64,000 nucleotides of DNA from CAZKCI01 sp964584165 (GTDB lineage Bacteria > Auribacterota > Erginobacteria > Erginobacterales > CAZKCI01), in the NCBI GenBank assembly GCA_964584165.1, contig CAZOYW010000012.1:4066-68065 (forward strand), written 5' to 3'. The first letter of the stretch is position 1, and each line of letters opens with the position of its first letter. Positions 31,956 through 40,445 of this stretch are shown one piece after another. Below the pieces are notes generated by a model that worked only from the letters and a program-made list of their open reading frames with translations, had not been told where the DNA came from and searched no databases. The translations under genes and the position numbers were made by a program.

Positions 31956-34691
31956 ATGGACAAGAGCCTGATGTGGAGAGTGATCCTGATCCTGGCCGTG
32001 GTCGCGGTCTGCGTCCTGGCCTCCAGCCCCCTGACCGAGCGGGACGTCCGGGAGTTCCTGAAGACCGAGGCGGTCAACCCCGACGACTCCTTCCGGGAGC
32101 TGCTCGCCGCCATGCAGAAGGAATACGACCGGGCGGCCAAGAAGGTCCCCGTTTCCGGGATCGACCTCCTGAAGGAGAAGACCCGGGAGATGGGCCTCGA
32201 CCTGACCCGCTACTTCCCGGAGGCCGGCGTCGACAACGAGGCGGTCCTCAAGTACGTCAACCGCCAAACCAGGGGCAAGCTCAACCTCGGGCTCGACCTC
32301 CAGGGGGGGATGCACGTGGTCCTGGAAGTGGACGAGCTGGAGCTTCTGCGCAAGCGGGCCGAGAACGTCGACGAGCCCTTCACCGCCTTCATGGACGCGG
32401 TGAAGGAGGAGGCGCGGGGATCGACGAAGAGCGCGCTCGACGTCCTGATCGCGCGCGCCCGCGCCACCGGCTTCGACCTCACCAAGTATTACCGGCCCTA
32501 CTACACCGAGAAGTACAGCCTGGACGAGAAAGCGATCGCCAAGAACGAGGATGTCTACGGCTACTTCCGCACCGACCTCGCGGCCGCGAACCTGGGGGCG
32601 CTGGAGATCCTCCGCAACCGGGTCGACAAGTTCGGCGTCTCCGAGCCCGACATCCAGAGGCAGGGCTCGGGCGAGCTCCTGATCCAGATGCCCGGCGTTC
32701 GCGACCCGGAGAAGACCCTCGAGCTCATCCAGGGGCAGGCCTTCCTGGAGTTTCGCCTGGTCGACGACAACCAGGAGGCCCTGGAGCGGGCCGTGCGGGA
32801 GAACAAGGCGCCCCCCGGCTACGAGCTCAAGGTCTACGAGAAGGTGGGCCGCTCCGGCCAGCCGGTCGAGGAGAAGATCCTGGTCCGGTCCCGGGCCGAG
32901 CTGACCGGGGAGAACCTGGTCACCGCCTACCCCGGCACCCGCTCCGACACCCGGGAGCCGATCGTCCACTTCAAGTTCGACCACAAGGGCGCCCGGGCCT
33001 TCTCCCGCCTGACCAAGGAGTACAACGCCGAGGAGAACCCGCCGGGGCGCCAGCTCGCCATCCTCCTCGACGGGAAGGTCCTCTCCGCCCCCCTGATCCG
33101 GACCCACATCCCCCAGGGGGAGGGCTACGTCGAGGGGAATTTCACCCGGGACGAGGCGACCCTCCTCTCCAGCCAGCTCTCCGCGGGCGCCTATCCGGCC
33201 CCCTTGAAGATCAAGGAGAAGCGGACGGTCGGCCCCACCCTGGGCGAGGACTCCATCCGCGAGGGGCTCCACGCCATGATCGCGGGGCTCGCCATCGTGA
33301 TGGTCTTCATGCTCGTCTATTACCGCCTGGCGGGGCTGATCGCGAACGTCGCCCTCCTCCTCAACATGCTGATCATCGTCGCCTTCCTCTGCCTCCTCCC
33401 CGAGTTCCTGGGGGTCAAGGCCACGCTCACCCTGCCCGGGATCGCCGGGATCATCCTGACCATCGGGATGTCGGTGGACGCCAACGTCCTCATCTACGAG
33501 CGGATCCGGGAGGAGCTGGAGTCGGGGAAGCGCCTGGCCCGGGCGATCGCCGCCGGCTACGAGAAGACCTTCCTCGCCATCTTCGACTCCAACCTGACCA
33601 CGATCATCGCCGCCCTCGTCCTCCTCAACCCCTTCAACCTGGAGTGGCTGCCGACCTCGGGTCCGATCAAGGGCTTTGCGGTCACCCTGACCATCGGCAT
33701 CGCCGCCTCCATGTTCACCGCCCTGGTCGTGACCCGGGCGATCTTCGACCTCCTCACCCGCTCCCCCCGCTTCCAGAAGCTCCGGATGCTGCGGATGATG
33801 GCGCATCCCAACTTCGACTTCGTCGGGAAGTGGAAGCTGATGGCGCTGATCTCGCTCGCCCTGATCGTCGCCGGCGGGGTCTGCTTCGCCCTCCGGGGGA
33901 ACGAGAACTTCGGGATCGACTTCACCGGCGGGATGCTGATCCAGCGCCAGTTCAACCGCGAGGTCAAGCTGGAAGAGGTGCGGGGGATCCTGAAGGACCT
34001 GGGGCTAGGGGACTCCTCGGTCCAGTCCTACGGGGCGGGGAAGGGGATCATCATCCGGGCGGCGGTCGACGAGCCCGAAGCGGTCGACGCCAAGCTCCGG
34101 GCGGCTTTCGCCGGGTCGATCGATCCGTCCACCTTCGAGCAGCGGACCGAGATGGTCGGGCCCAAGGTCGGCCACCGGCTGAAGATCCAGGCCCTCCTGG
34201 GGATCGCCCTGGCGCTCGTCGCCATGATGGCCTACGTCTGGCGGCGCTTCGGCTCGATCTCGTTCGCCGTCGGCGGCACCCTCTCGCTGGCCCACGACGT
34301 CCTGATCGCGGTCGCCTTCTGCACCGGCTTCTTCCTCCTCCCCCTCCGCCAGTTCAACGTCACCACCGTGGCGGCTCTCCTCACCATCATCGGCTACTCG
34401 ATCAACGACACCATCGTGCTCTTCTCGCGGCTGCGGGAGAACCTGAAGCTCCGGCGGAACGAGCCGCTGGAGAAGGTGATCAACCTCTCGATCAACGAGA
34501 CCCTCTCCCGGACCATCCTGACCTCGCTGACCACGCTCCTCGCGGTCCTGATGCTCTTCCTCCTCGGCGGGGAGGTGATCAACGACTTCTCCTTCGTCCT
34601 CCTGGTCGGGATCGTCTCCGGATCCTACTCCACGATCTTCATCGCCAGCCCCGTTCTCCTCCTGATGCCCATGAAGATCCGCCGCAAATAG
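31956..34691 (+). CDS. secDF: Fused protein translocase subunit SecDF
   Basis: 911 residues containing SecD then SecF in one chain. SecD part: first helix MWRVILILAVVAVCVLASSP, KLNLGLDLQGGMHVVLEVDE, LEILRNRVDKFGVSEPDIQR, EGNFTRDEATLLSSQLSAGA and the membrane block GIAGIILTIGMSVDANVLIY with the proton-path Asp. SecF part from about residue 620: LMALISLALIVAGGVCFALR, NFGIDFTGGMLIQRQF, IIGYSINDTIVLFSRLRENL. Uses the proton gradient to help pull secreted proteins across the membrane. Both halves look complete. Confidence 0.96.
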   Translation: MDKSLMWRVILILAVVAVCVLASSPLTERDVREFLKTEAVNPDDSFRELLAAMQKEYDRAAKKVPVSGIDLLKEKTREMGLDLTRYFPEAGVDNEAVLKYVNRQTRGKLNLGLDLQGGMHVVLEVDELELLRKRAENVDEPFTAFMDAVKEEARGSTKSALDVLIARARATGFDLTKYYRPYYTEKYSLDEKAIAKNEDVYGYFRTDLAAANLGALEILRNRVDKFGVSEPDIQRQGSGELLIQMPGVRDPEKTLELIQGQAFLEFRLVDDNQEALERAVRENKAPPGYELKVYEKVGRSGQPVEEKILVRSRAELTGENLVTAYPGTRSDTREPIVHFKFDHKGARAFSRLTKEYNAEENPPGRQLAILLDGKVLSAPLIRTHIPQGEGYVEGNFTRDEATLLSSQLSAGAYPAPLKIKEKRTVGPTLGEDSIREGLHAMIAGLAIVMVFMLVYYRLAGLIANVALLLNMLIIVAFLCLLPEFLGVKATLTLPGIAGIILTIGMSVDANVLIYERIREELESGKRLARAIAAGYEKTFLAIFDSNLTTIIAALVLLNPFNLEWLPTSGPIKGFAVTLTIGIAASMFTALVVTRAIFDLLTRSPRFQKLRMLRMMAHPNFDFVGKWKLMALISLALIVAGGVCFALRGNENFGIDFTGGMLIQRQFNREVKLEEVRGILKDLGLGDSSVQSYGAGKGIIIRAAVDEPEAVDAKLRAAFAGSIDPSTFEQRTEMVGPKVGHRLKIQALLGIALALVAMMAYVWRRFGSISFAVGGTLSLAHDVLIAVAFCTGFFLLPLRQFNVTTVAALLTIIGYSINDTIVLFSRLRENLKLRRNEPLEKVINLSINETLSRTILTSLTTLLAVLMLFLLGGEVINDFSFVLLVGIVSGSYSTIFIASPVLLLMPMKIRRK

Positions 34692-34706
34692 AGAGAACGC
34701 TTACGC

Positions 34707-34737
34707 GCCCGCCGGTTCACAGAACCGGCCTACAAGG
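34707..34737. repeat. Palindromic element with CTAC tail (hairpin + CTACAAG), copy
   Basis: GCCGGTTC, loop ACA, GAACCGGC, then CTACAAG. Resembles in layout the 57414-57484 elements, whose hairpins are also flanked by CCTACG or CGTAG. Confidence 0.55.
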
Positions 34738-34763
34738 GCGGATTTCATGCCGTCGATAAAATA

Positions 34764-34797
34764 ATCCGGGCCGGAGGCGGTTGCCTCCGGCCCGGAT
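34764..34797. terminator. Perfect 15-bp GC-rich hairpin, possible bidirectional terminator
   Basis: ATCCGGGCCGGAGGC (34764-34778), loop GGTT, exact complement to 34797. Between convergent secDF and rpmB. No strong T-tract, so rho-independent function is uncertain. Confidence 0.5.
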
Positions 34798-34854
34798 GGT
34801 GAATCCCCCGCCCCCGGACTTTCCGGGGCGACGTAGTGATCTCCGGTTACTCCC

Positions 34855-34892
34855 GATCATCGCCGGGGATCGTTCGATCCCCGGCGATGATC
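34855..34892 (-). terminator. Perfect 18-bp hairpin overlapping the rpmB stop
   Basis: 34855-34872 pairs exactly with 34875-34892 around TT. The rpmB stop codon (34891-34893) overlaps the arm nearest the gene by two bases. Confidence 0.6.
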
Positions 34893-35118
34893 AGGGTTTG
34901 AGCACTTTCCCGGAACGGATGCAGCGGGTGCAGACTCGCAGGACGACCACCCGGCCGTCCACCCGCGCCCGGACGCTCTTCAGGTTGGGGAGGAACCTGC
35001 GCCGGGTGACGCCGGTGATCTTCCGGCCCACCCCCCCCTTGGCCTTGGCGAGACCGCGCCGGGTTATCTGGTTCCCGCTCCGGGGGCCTTTCCCGCAGAT
35101 GGCACAGACCTTGGACAT
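34891..35118 (-). CDS. rpmB: 50S ribosomal protein bL28
   Basis: 75 residues: MSKVCAICGKGPRSGNQITR, GVGRKITGVTRRRFLPNLKS, VLRVCTRCIRSGKVLK. Full family length and the zinc-binding C+ version (CxxC at the N-terminus and CTRC near the C-terminus). Minus strand, divergent from recG, as often seen in bacteria. ACAGGAGAA lies 5 bases before the ATG. Confidence 0.97.
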   Translation of the reverse strand: MSKVCAICGKGPRSGNQITRRGLAKAKGGVGRKITGVTRRRFLPNLKSVRARVDGRVVVLRVCTRCIRSGKVLKP

Positions 35119-35199
35119 GGTATTCTCCTGTCGGTAGACGGCTCTTCAGGGAAAACGAGGACTTCTTCTATCAGAATAGCGATCCGGGGACAAGGCCAA

Positions 35200-35232
35200 A
35201 GTTGAACCATTGAGCCATTGAATCCTTGATCC
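35200..35232. repeat. One-armed word array (TTGAACCATTGAGCC words)
   Basis: GTTGAACCATTGAGCCATTG followed by AATCCTTGATCC between divergent rpmB and recG. Relates to the GTGAACC words at 29463 and 61803. Confidence 0.65.
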
Positions 35233-35240
35233 GTGTTTCT

Positions 35241-35268
35241 TTGAAGCTTGGCTCTGATCGGTTATTAT
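35241..35268 (+). promoter_or_regulatory. Candidate promoter for recG
   Basis: TTGAAG (35241-35246), 16-base spacer, TATTAT (35263-35268), 34 bases before ATG 35302. This favours the ATG over the upstream TTG 35248 as the recG start. Confidence 0.4.
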
Positions 35269-35301
35269 AGTGCCGGAACCCTCCCGACCGGGGTGGCCTC
35301 T

Positions 35302-37386
35302 ATGGCCAGCGCGCCCGCAGCTTCTCCGCAAGACTCCGTCCAGTACCTTCCCGGCGTCGGCCCGAGCCGGGCGGCGCTCCTCGGGCGCCTGGGCATCGCG
35401 ACCCTGGAGGACCTGATCTACTACTTCCCCCGCCGCTACCTGGACCGGCGCTCCTTCACGCCGATCGCCTCCCTCCGGGAGGGGGTCGAGGCCACGATCC
35501 GGGGGACGGTCCTCCTCACCGGCCTCGACCGGACGAAATCCGGCCGCGCCCTCTTTCGCCTGATCGTCGCCGACGGGACCGGGCAGATCGCCTGCACCTG
35601 GTTCAACCAGCCCTACCTCAAGAACAGCTTTAAGGCCGGCGAGGAGGCGATCTTCAGCGGGAAGCCCGCGCGCTACGGGAAGCTCCAGCTGGCCAATCCG
35701 GAGTTCGAGAAGATGGACCGGGAGGAGGGGGAGCGCCTCTCCGCCGGGCGGATCGTTCCCGTCTACCCCCTGACCGAGGGGCTGAGCCAGAAGCTGATGC
35801 GCTCGATCGTCCGCGCCGTCCTCTCCCGCTTCCCGGAGGGCCTCCCCGACTTCCTCCCGGAGGAGACCCGCGTCCGCTGGAAGGTCGCCCCCCTTTCGGC
35901 GGCCCTCGCCGATATCCACTATCCCCCCGACCCCGCCGCCCTCCAGGCGGCCCGCCAGCGCCTGGTCCTGGACGAGTTCTTCCTCCTCCAGCTCGCCCTC
36001 GCCCTCCGCCGGCGGCTCCTCACCGGCGGCCCCCCGGCCCCGCCCCACTCCCTGCGCACGCCCCTCTTCGACGCCTTCCTCCGCGCGCTCCCCTTCGCGC
36101 TCACCGGCGCCCAGAAGCGGGTCCTCCAGGAGGTCCGCCGGGACATGACGGGGCGCTACCCGATGAACCGCCTGCTGCAGGGGGACGTCGGGTCGGGGAA
36201 AACCGTGATCGCGGCCGGCGCCCTCCTAATCACCCGGGACGGCGGGCACCAGGGCGCGATCATGGCCCCGACCGAGATCCTCGCCCGCCAGCACCACCGC
36301 ACCCTGACCGAGCTCCTGCGCCCCCTCTCCCTCTCCGTCGACCTGCTCACCGGCGGGACGACCGGGGAGGAGCGGTCCAAAGTCCTGGAGCGCATCCGGA
36401 CCGGGGAGAGCGGCTTCATCGTCGGGACCCAGGCCTTGATCCAGTCCGGCGTCGAGTTCAAGTCCCTGGGGACGGTGGTGGCGGACGAGCAGCACAAGTT
36501 CGGAGTCCGGGAGCGGGCGGAGCTGCGCGCCAAGGGGATGAACCCCCACCTCCTGGTGATGTCCGCGACGCCCATCCCCCGCACCCTCGTCCTCACCATG
36601 TACGGCGATCTCGACGTCTCGGTCCTGGACGAGATGCCCCCGGGGCGGAAAAAGGTGAAGACGGCCTGGATCGGGCCGGATCGGCTGCCGCAGGCCTACG
36701 CCTTCATCCGCCGGGAGGCGGGCCGGGGAAGGCAGGCCTACATCATCTACCCCCTGATCGAGGAGTCGGAGAGCCTCGACGCCAAGGCCGCGGTCGAGCG
36801 CTTCCGCTCGCTCCAGTCCCGGGTCTTCCCCGCGCTCCGCCTGGGACTCCTCCACGGGCGGATGAAGGCGGCCGAAAAGGACCGGATCATGGGCGAGTTC
36901 CGCTCCGGCGCGATCCAGGTCCTGGTCTCGACGGTGGTGGTGGAGATCGGGATCGACGTCCCCAACGCCACCGTCATGCTGGTCGAGAACGCCGAGCGCT
37001 TCGGCCTCTCCCAGCTCCACCAGCTCCGGGGGCGGGTGGGGAGGGGAGGGGAGCAGTCCTACTGCATCCTCCAGGGGAATCCGGCGACCGAATCGGCGCT
37101 CCGCCGGCTCAAGGCGATGAAGACGATCGAGGACGGCTTCCTCCTCGCCCAGGAGGATCTGGAGATCCGGGGGCCGGGGGAGTTCTTCGGCACCCGCCAG
37201 CACGGCCTCCCCGAGATCCGGATCGGTCGGATCGTGGCCGACCCCGCCCTGATGGAGTTTTCCCGCCGCCAGGCCGCCTCCCTCCTCGAGCGGGACCCGC
37301 GCCTCGCCGCGCCGGACCTCGCCCTCCTCCGGGGGAAAGTCTACGAGCGCTACGGGAAGAAGTTCGCGCTGGGAGGAGCCGGCTAA
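35302..37386 (+). CDS. recG: ATP-dependent DNA helicase RecG
   Basis: About 694 residues. N-terminal wedge domain (VQYLPGVGPSRAALLGRLGI, DLIYYFPRRYLDRR), Walker A LLQGDVGSGKTVIAAGALL, the DEQH box VVADEQHKFGVRER, TATPIPRT-type block MSATPIPRTLVLTMYGDLDV, and the C-terminal helicase lobe (LVSTVVVEIGIDVPNATVML, HQLRGRVGRGGEQSYCIL) with the TRG motif region GEFFGTRQHGLPEIRIG. Remodels stalled forks and junctions, complementing ruvCAB. A TTG start at 35248 would overlap the likely promoter. Confidence 0.96.
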   Translation: MASAPAASPQDSVQYLPGVGPSRAALLGRLGIATLEDLIYYFPRRYLDRRSFTPIASLREGVEATIRGTVLLTGLDRTKSGRALFRLIVADGTGQIACTWFNQPYLKNSFKAGEEAIFSGKPARYGKLQLANPEFEKMDREEGERLSAGRIVPVYPLTEGLSQKLMRSIVRAVLSRFPEGLPDFLPEETRVRWKVAPLSAALADIHYPPDPAALQAARQRLVLDEFFLLQLALALRRRLLTGGPPAPPHSLRTPLFDAFLRALPFALTGAQKRVLQEVRRDMTGRYPMNRLLQGDVGSGKTVIAAGALLITRDGGHQGAIMAPTEILARQHHRTLTELLRPLSLSVDLLTGGTTGEERSKVLERIRTGESGFIVGTQALIQSGVEFKSLGTVVADEQHKFGVRERAELRAKGMNPHLLVMSATPIPRTLVLTMYGDLDVSVLDEMPPGRKKVKTAWIGPDRLPQAYAFIRREAGRGRQAYIIYPLIEESESLDAKAAVERFRSLQSRVFPALRLGLLHGRMKAAEKDRIMGEFRSGAIQVLVSTVVVEIGIDVPNATVMLVENAERFGLSQLHQLRGRVGRGGEQSYCILQGNPATESALRRLKAMKTIEDGFLLAQEDLEIRGPGEFFGTRQHGLPEIRIGRIVADPALMEFSRRQAASLLERDPRLAAPDLALLRGKVYERYGKKFALGGAG

Positions 37387-37560
37387 GGCAAAACAACAAA
37401 TTCCAAACAACAAATTCCAAGCAAACTCCAAATTCCAAAAAGCCAAACCCCAACAAACAGCAAAACGACAAAACCGCGAATCGGCGGCTAAGGGCCTTGT
37501 AATTTGCGTATTGTTGTTTGGGTTTTGTTTGGTGCTTGTGGCTTGTGAGTTGTAATTTTA
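37387..37560. repeat. Long inverted word array (CAAACAACAAATTCC words)
   Basis: The left arm of AAACAACAAATTCCAAAC-type words covers about 37391-37475; the right arm holds TTGTTGTTTGGGTTTTG-type words from about 37503. Turn with GCGAATCGGCGGC. Largest array in the window (174 bases), between recG and rsmD. Confidence 0.88.
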
Positions 37561-37565
37561 CCGAG

Positions 37566-38135
37566 ATGAGGATCACCGGGGGAGAATATCGCAATCGCCG
37601 CCTCCTCGCGCCCCGGGGGGCGGCGACCCGCCCGACCTCCGACCGGGTCCGCCAGGCACTCTTCAATATCCTCCGGGAGAAAACGGCCGGCTCCCGTTTC
37701 CTCGACCTCTTCGCCGGGTCGGGGGCGGTGGGTCTGGAGGCCTTAAGCCGCGCCGCCCGCTCGGCGGTTTTCGTGGAGAGCTCTCCTCCGGCGCTAACCG
37801 CGCTGCGGAGCAACCTCCGCTCGCTCGGGGCCGAGGGGCGCTCGGAGATCGTCCCCGGGGACTACCGGGCGGCGCTGAAACGGCTGGCCGCGGCGGGGGA
37901 AACCTTCGACCTGGTCTTCGCCGACCCTCCCTATCGGATGTCGTCGGCCCGCTCGGGAGGAAATCCCTTGTTCGACTTCCCGTCTCTTGATATTCTTCGG
38001 CCCGCCGGCTGGCTGATCCTGGAGCACTTCGCCCGCGACCGCCCGCCGGCGGGGGAGAACTGGCAGTTGCTGCGCCGGGTCGAGTACGGCCAGACGGCTC
38101 TCTCTTTTTATTGCCCGGGGATTTCCAGAACATGA
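37566..38135 (+). CDS. rsmD: 16S rRNA (guanine(966)-N2)-methyltransferase RsmD
   Basis: 189 residues from MRITGGEYRNRRLLAPRG. Rossmann methyltransferase with RPTSDRVRQALFNIL, the SAM site FLDLFAGSGAVGLEALSRAA and the catalytic VFADPPYRM (the DPPY motif of N2/N6 aminomethylases). An upstream in-frame start at 37518 would add residues encoded by the word array and is rejected. The stop overlaps the coaD start; rsmD-coaD is a conserved pair. Confidence 0.95.
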   Translation: MRITGGEYRNRRLLAPRGAATRPTSDRVRQALFNILREKTAGSRFLDLFAGSGAVGLEALSRAARSAVFVESSPPALTALRSNLRSLGAEGRSEIVPGDYRAALKRLAAAGETFDLVFADPPYRMSSARSGGNPLFDFPSLDILRPAGWLILEHFARDRPPAGENWQLLRRVEYGQTALSFYCPGISRT

Positions 38136-38614
38136 AAGAAGCGATCATCTACGCCGGTTCCTTCGACCCGGTGACCAACGGCCACCTCGACCTCATCCAG
38201 CGCGCCGCCCGGATCTTCCCCCGGGTCATCGTCGCGGTGGCCCGGAACCTGGAGAAGCGCCCCTGCTTCACGGTCGCCCGGCGCGTGGCCTTCCTGCGGG
38301 AGAGCCTCCAGGATCTCTCCGCAGTCGAGGTCGCCTCCTTCTCCGGCCTGCTCGTCGATTACGCCTCCCGCCGCCGGATCCGCCTTCTCCTCCGCGGCCT
38401 CCGGGCGGTCTCCGATTTCGAATACGAGTTTCAGATGGCCCTGACCAACCGCAAGCTCCACCCGGAGTTGGAAACCCTCTACCTGATGCCCGGCGAATCC
38501 TTCTCCTACCTCTCCTCCCGCGTGATCAAGGAGATCGCTCTCCTGGGCGGCGACGTCTCCCCCTTCGTCCCCCCCGCGGTGGCCCGAGCGCTGAAACGCC
38601 GCCGACCGCGATGA
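38132..38614 (+). CDS. coaD: Phosphopantetheine adenylyltransferase
   Basis: Penultimate step of coenzyme A synthesis. 160 residues: MKEAIIYAGSFDPVTNGHLD with the nucleotidyltransferase T/HxGH-type motif, LEKRPCFTVARRVAFLRESL, RGLRAVSDFEYEFQMALTNR, YLSSRVIKEIALLGGDVSPF. ATG 38132 overlaps the rsmD stop (ATGA). Its stop in turn overlaps the yceD start, so rsmD-coaD-yceD are translationally coupled. Confidence 0.97.
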   Translation: MKEAIIYAGSFDPVTNGHLDLIQRAARIFPRVIVAVARNLEKRPCFTVARRVAFLRESLQDLSAVEVASFSGLLVDYASRRRIRLLLRGLRAVSDFEYEFQMALTNRKLHPELETLYLMPGESFSYLSSRVIKEIALLGGDVSPFVPPAVARALKRRRPR

Positions 38615-39033
38615 AGATCGGCCTGAAATCGATACCCCCTTCCGGGCTGAGGGTTAAGGAGACGTTCCCGAGCGAGATCCTCGGCGTCCAGGACGACCTG
38701 GTGGCGTCCGTCTCCCCCATCTCCTGCGACCTCACGCTCCACCTCAGCGGGCGCACGCTGATCGTGACCGGTTCGCTCTCCACCTCGGCCCGCCTCGCCT
38801 GCAGCCGCTGCCTGGAGGAGTTTTCCGCCCCCATCTCCGTGGACCGTTTCCGGACCGTGATCGAGGGCGTGAACCCGGAGGGAACAATCGACTTGACCGG
38901 CCCGGTCCGGGAAGATATCATTTTGTCTCTTCCCTATAAGACGCTGTGCAAGCCGGATTGCCGCGGCCTCTGCCCCCGCTGCGGCCACAATCTCAACCAG
39001 GGCCCCTGCGCGTGCGCGGGAAAAGCAGGTTGA
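38611..39033 (+). CDS. YceD family (DUF177) protein
   Basis: 140 residues. SARLACSRCLEEFSAPISVD and a C-terminal LCKPDCRGLCPRCGHNLNQG give two CxxC-type metal sites characteristic of DUF177. These proteins are nearly always encoded just before rpmF, as here, and are linked to 23S rRNA or ribosome accumulation. Starts within the coaD stop codon. The last residues CACAGKAG meet the word array. Confidence 0.92.
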   Translation: MKIGLKSIPPSGLRVKETFPSEILGVQDDLVASVSPISCDLTLHLSGRTLIVTGSLSTSARLACSRCLEEFSAPISVDRFRTVIEGVNPEGTIDLTGPVREDIILSLPYKTLCKPDCRGLCPRCGHNLNQGPCACAGKAG

Positions 39034-39167
39034 TGGGCAAGGGCTAGGTTGTTGGATTGGGCAAGGGCAAGGTTAACGGTTTGGGCAAGGGCTAGGTTAT
39101 TGATCGCGGAAAGGCGGCCCATAGACTTTGCCCAATAACCAAACCAATAACCTAGCCTTTGCCCAAC
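39034..39167. repeat. Inverted word array (GGGCAAGGGCTAGG words)
   Basis: Three left words such as TTGGGCAAGGGCTAGGTTAT, turn ATCGCGGAAAGGCGGCCC, right words TTTGCCCAATAACC and CCTAGCCTTTGCCC. Between yceD and rpmF; the remaining about 60 bases to rpmF show no clear promoter. Confidence 0.88.
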
Positions 39168-39230
39168 GTCTCGAATCGCGGGAACTACACAAGACATCGT
39201 TCGCATCAACACCGTAACGGAGGAACAGTA

Positions 39231-39419
39231 ATGGGCGTTCCCAAAAGAAAATCCAGCAAGCGCCGGTCCCGTCTGCGCCGGCCCGGCCGGGCGGCGACGC
39301 TGCCCCGCCTGGTCTCCTGCCCCCATTGTCACGGGCTGCGTCCCGCCCACCGGATCTGCCCCCTCTGCGGATTCTACCGGGGCGCGGTGGTCGTCCAGGC
39401 GGAGGAAAAGAAGGCTTAA
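39231..39419 (+). CDS. rpmF: 50S ribosomal protein bL32
   Basis: 62 residues: MGVPKRKSSKRRSRLRRPGR, then CPHCHGLRPAHRICPLCGFY, the four-Cys zinc finger of zinc-type L32. ACGGAGGAAC is 6 bases upstream of the ATG. A longer reading from 39159 would be unlike the family. Followed by plsX after 3 bases, the classical rpmF-plsX-fab arrangement. Confidence 0.97.
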   Translation: MGVPKRKSSKRRSRLRRPGRAATLPRLVSCPHCHGLRPAHRICPLCGFYRGAVVVQAEEKKA

Positions 39420-39422
39420 GGC

Positions 39423-40445
39423 ATGAGGATCGCCCTCGACGCCATGGGTTCCGACGGGGCTCCCGCGGTGGAGGTGGAAGGTGCGATCCTGGCCGCCCGG
39501 GCCGACGGCCCGGGCCGCGAGATCGCCCTGGTCGGCGACCGGGAGACGCTGGAGCGGGAGCTGGCCAAGCACCGCCGGGTCCCTCCGGGGATCTCCGTCG
39601 TCCACGCCCCCCGGGTCATCACCATGGAGGACAAGCCGGTCGAGGCTCTCCGGCGGAAGCGGGACACCTCCCTGGGCAAGATGCTGGAGATGGTCCAGCG
39701 GGGCGAGGCCCAGGCGGCGGTGAGCGCGGGCAACACCGGCGCGGTCCTGGTCGGGGCCCGGATCGCCCTGGGGATACTCACCGGTCTCGACCGCCCGGCG
39801 ATCGCCACCGTCGTCCCCGTCATCCCCTCCCTGCGGGGGGTCTCCGTCCTGATCGACTCCGGGGCGAACAGCGACTGCAAGCCTCTCCACCTCCTCCAGT
39901 TCGCGGTCATGGGGAGCGAATATTACCGCTTCATCGCCCACAAGGAGCGCCCCTCGGTCGGCCTCCTCTCCGTGGGCGCGGAGTCGACCAAGGGCAACGA
40001 GCTCACCCGGGAGGCCTACAAGCTCCTGGAGAAATCCGGCCTCAACTTCACCGGCAACCTGGAAGGCCGGGACGTCTTCATGGGCAAGGCCGACGTGATC
40101 GTCACCGACGGTTTCGTCGGCAACATCGTCCTCAAGGTGGGGGAGGGGCTGGTCTCCGCCCTCCACAAGGTGCTCATCCGGGAGATCAAGCGCCACTTCC
40201 TGCGGATGATCGGCGGAGTGCTGATGAAGCCGGCCTTCATCCGGATGGCCAAGCGGGGCGACTACAGCGAGTACGGCGGGGCTCCGCTCCTGGGAGTGAA
40301 GCACACCTGCATCATCTGCCACGGCAGCTCCCCCCCCAAGGCGATCGGCAACGCCCTGCTGGTCGCCGAGAGATTCGAAAACAACGCGGTCAACGCGAAG
40401 ATCCAGGAAGCCCTGGCCGCGGTATGGAAGAAGGAGGTGTCATGA
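39423..40445 (+). CDS. plsX: Phosphate acyltransferase PlsX
   Basis: Makes acyl-phosphate from acyl-ACP for membrane lipid synthesis. 340 residues: MRIALDAMGSDGAPAVEVEG, VSAGNTGAVLVGARIALG, RPAIATVVP, LIDSGANSDCKPLHLLQFAV, VIVTDGFVGNIVLKVGEGL and YGGAPLLGVKHTCIICHGSS are standard blocks. Its stop overlaps the fabH start (ATGA), showing tight coupling of phospholipid and fatty-acid synthesis. Confidence 0.98.
   Translation: MRIALDAMGSDGAPAVEVEGAILAARADGPGREIALVGDRETLERELAKHRRVPPGISVVHAPRVITMEDKPVEALRRKRDTSLGKMLEMVQRGEAQAAVSAGNTGAVLVGARIALGILTGLDRPAIATVVPVIPSLRGVSVLIDSGANSDCKPLHLLQFAVMGSEYYRFIAHKERPSVGLLSVGAESTKGNELTREAYKLLEKSGLNFTGNLEGRDVFMGKADVIVTDGFVGNIVLKVGEGLVSALHKVLIREIKRHFLRMIGGVLMKPAFIRMAKRGDYSEYGGAPLLGVKHTCIICHGSSPPKAIGNALLVAERFENNAVNAKIQEALAAVWKKEVS

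Noticed and set aside
31874..34759. 961-codon plus-strand frame in another register of secDF
   Set aside because: Arg/Pro/Gly-rich out-of-register reading of secDF.
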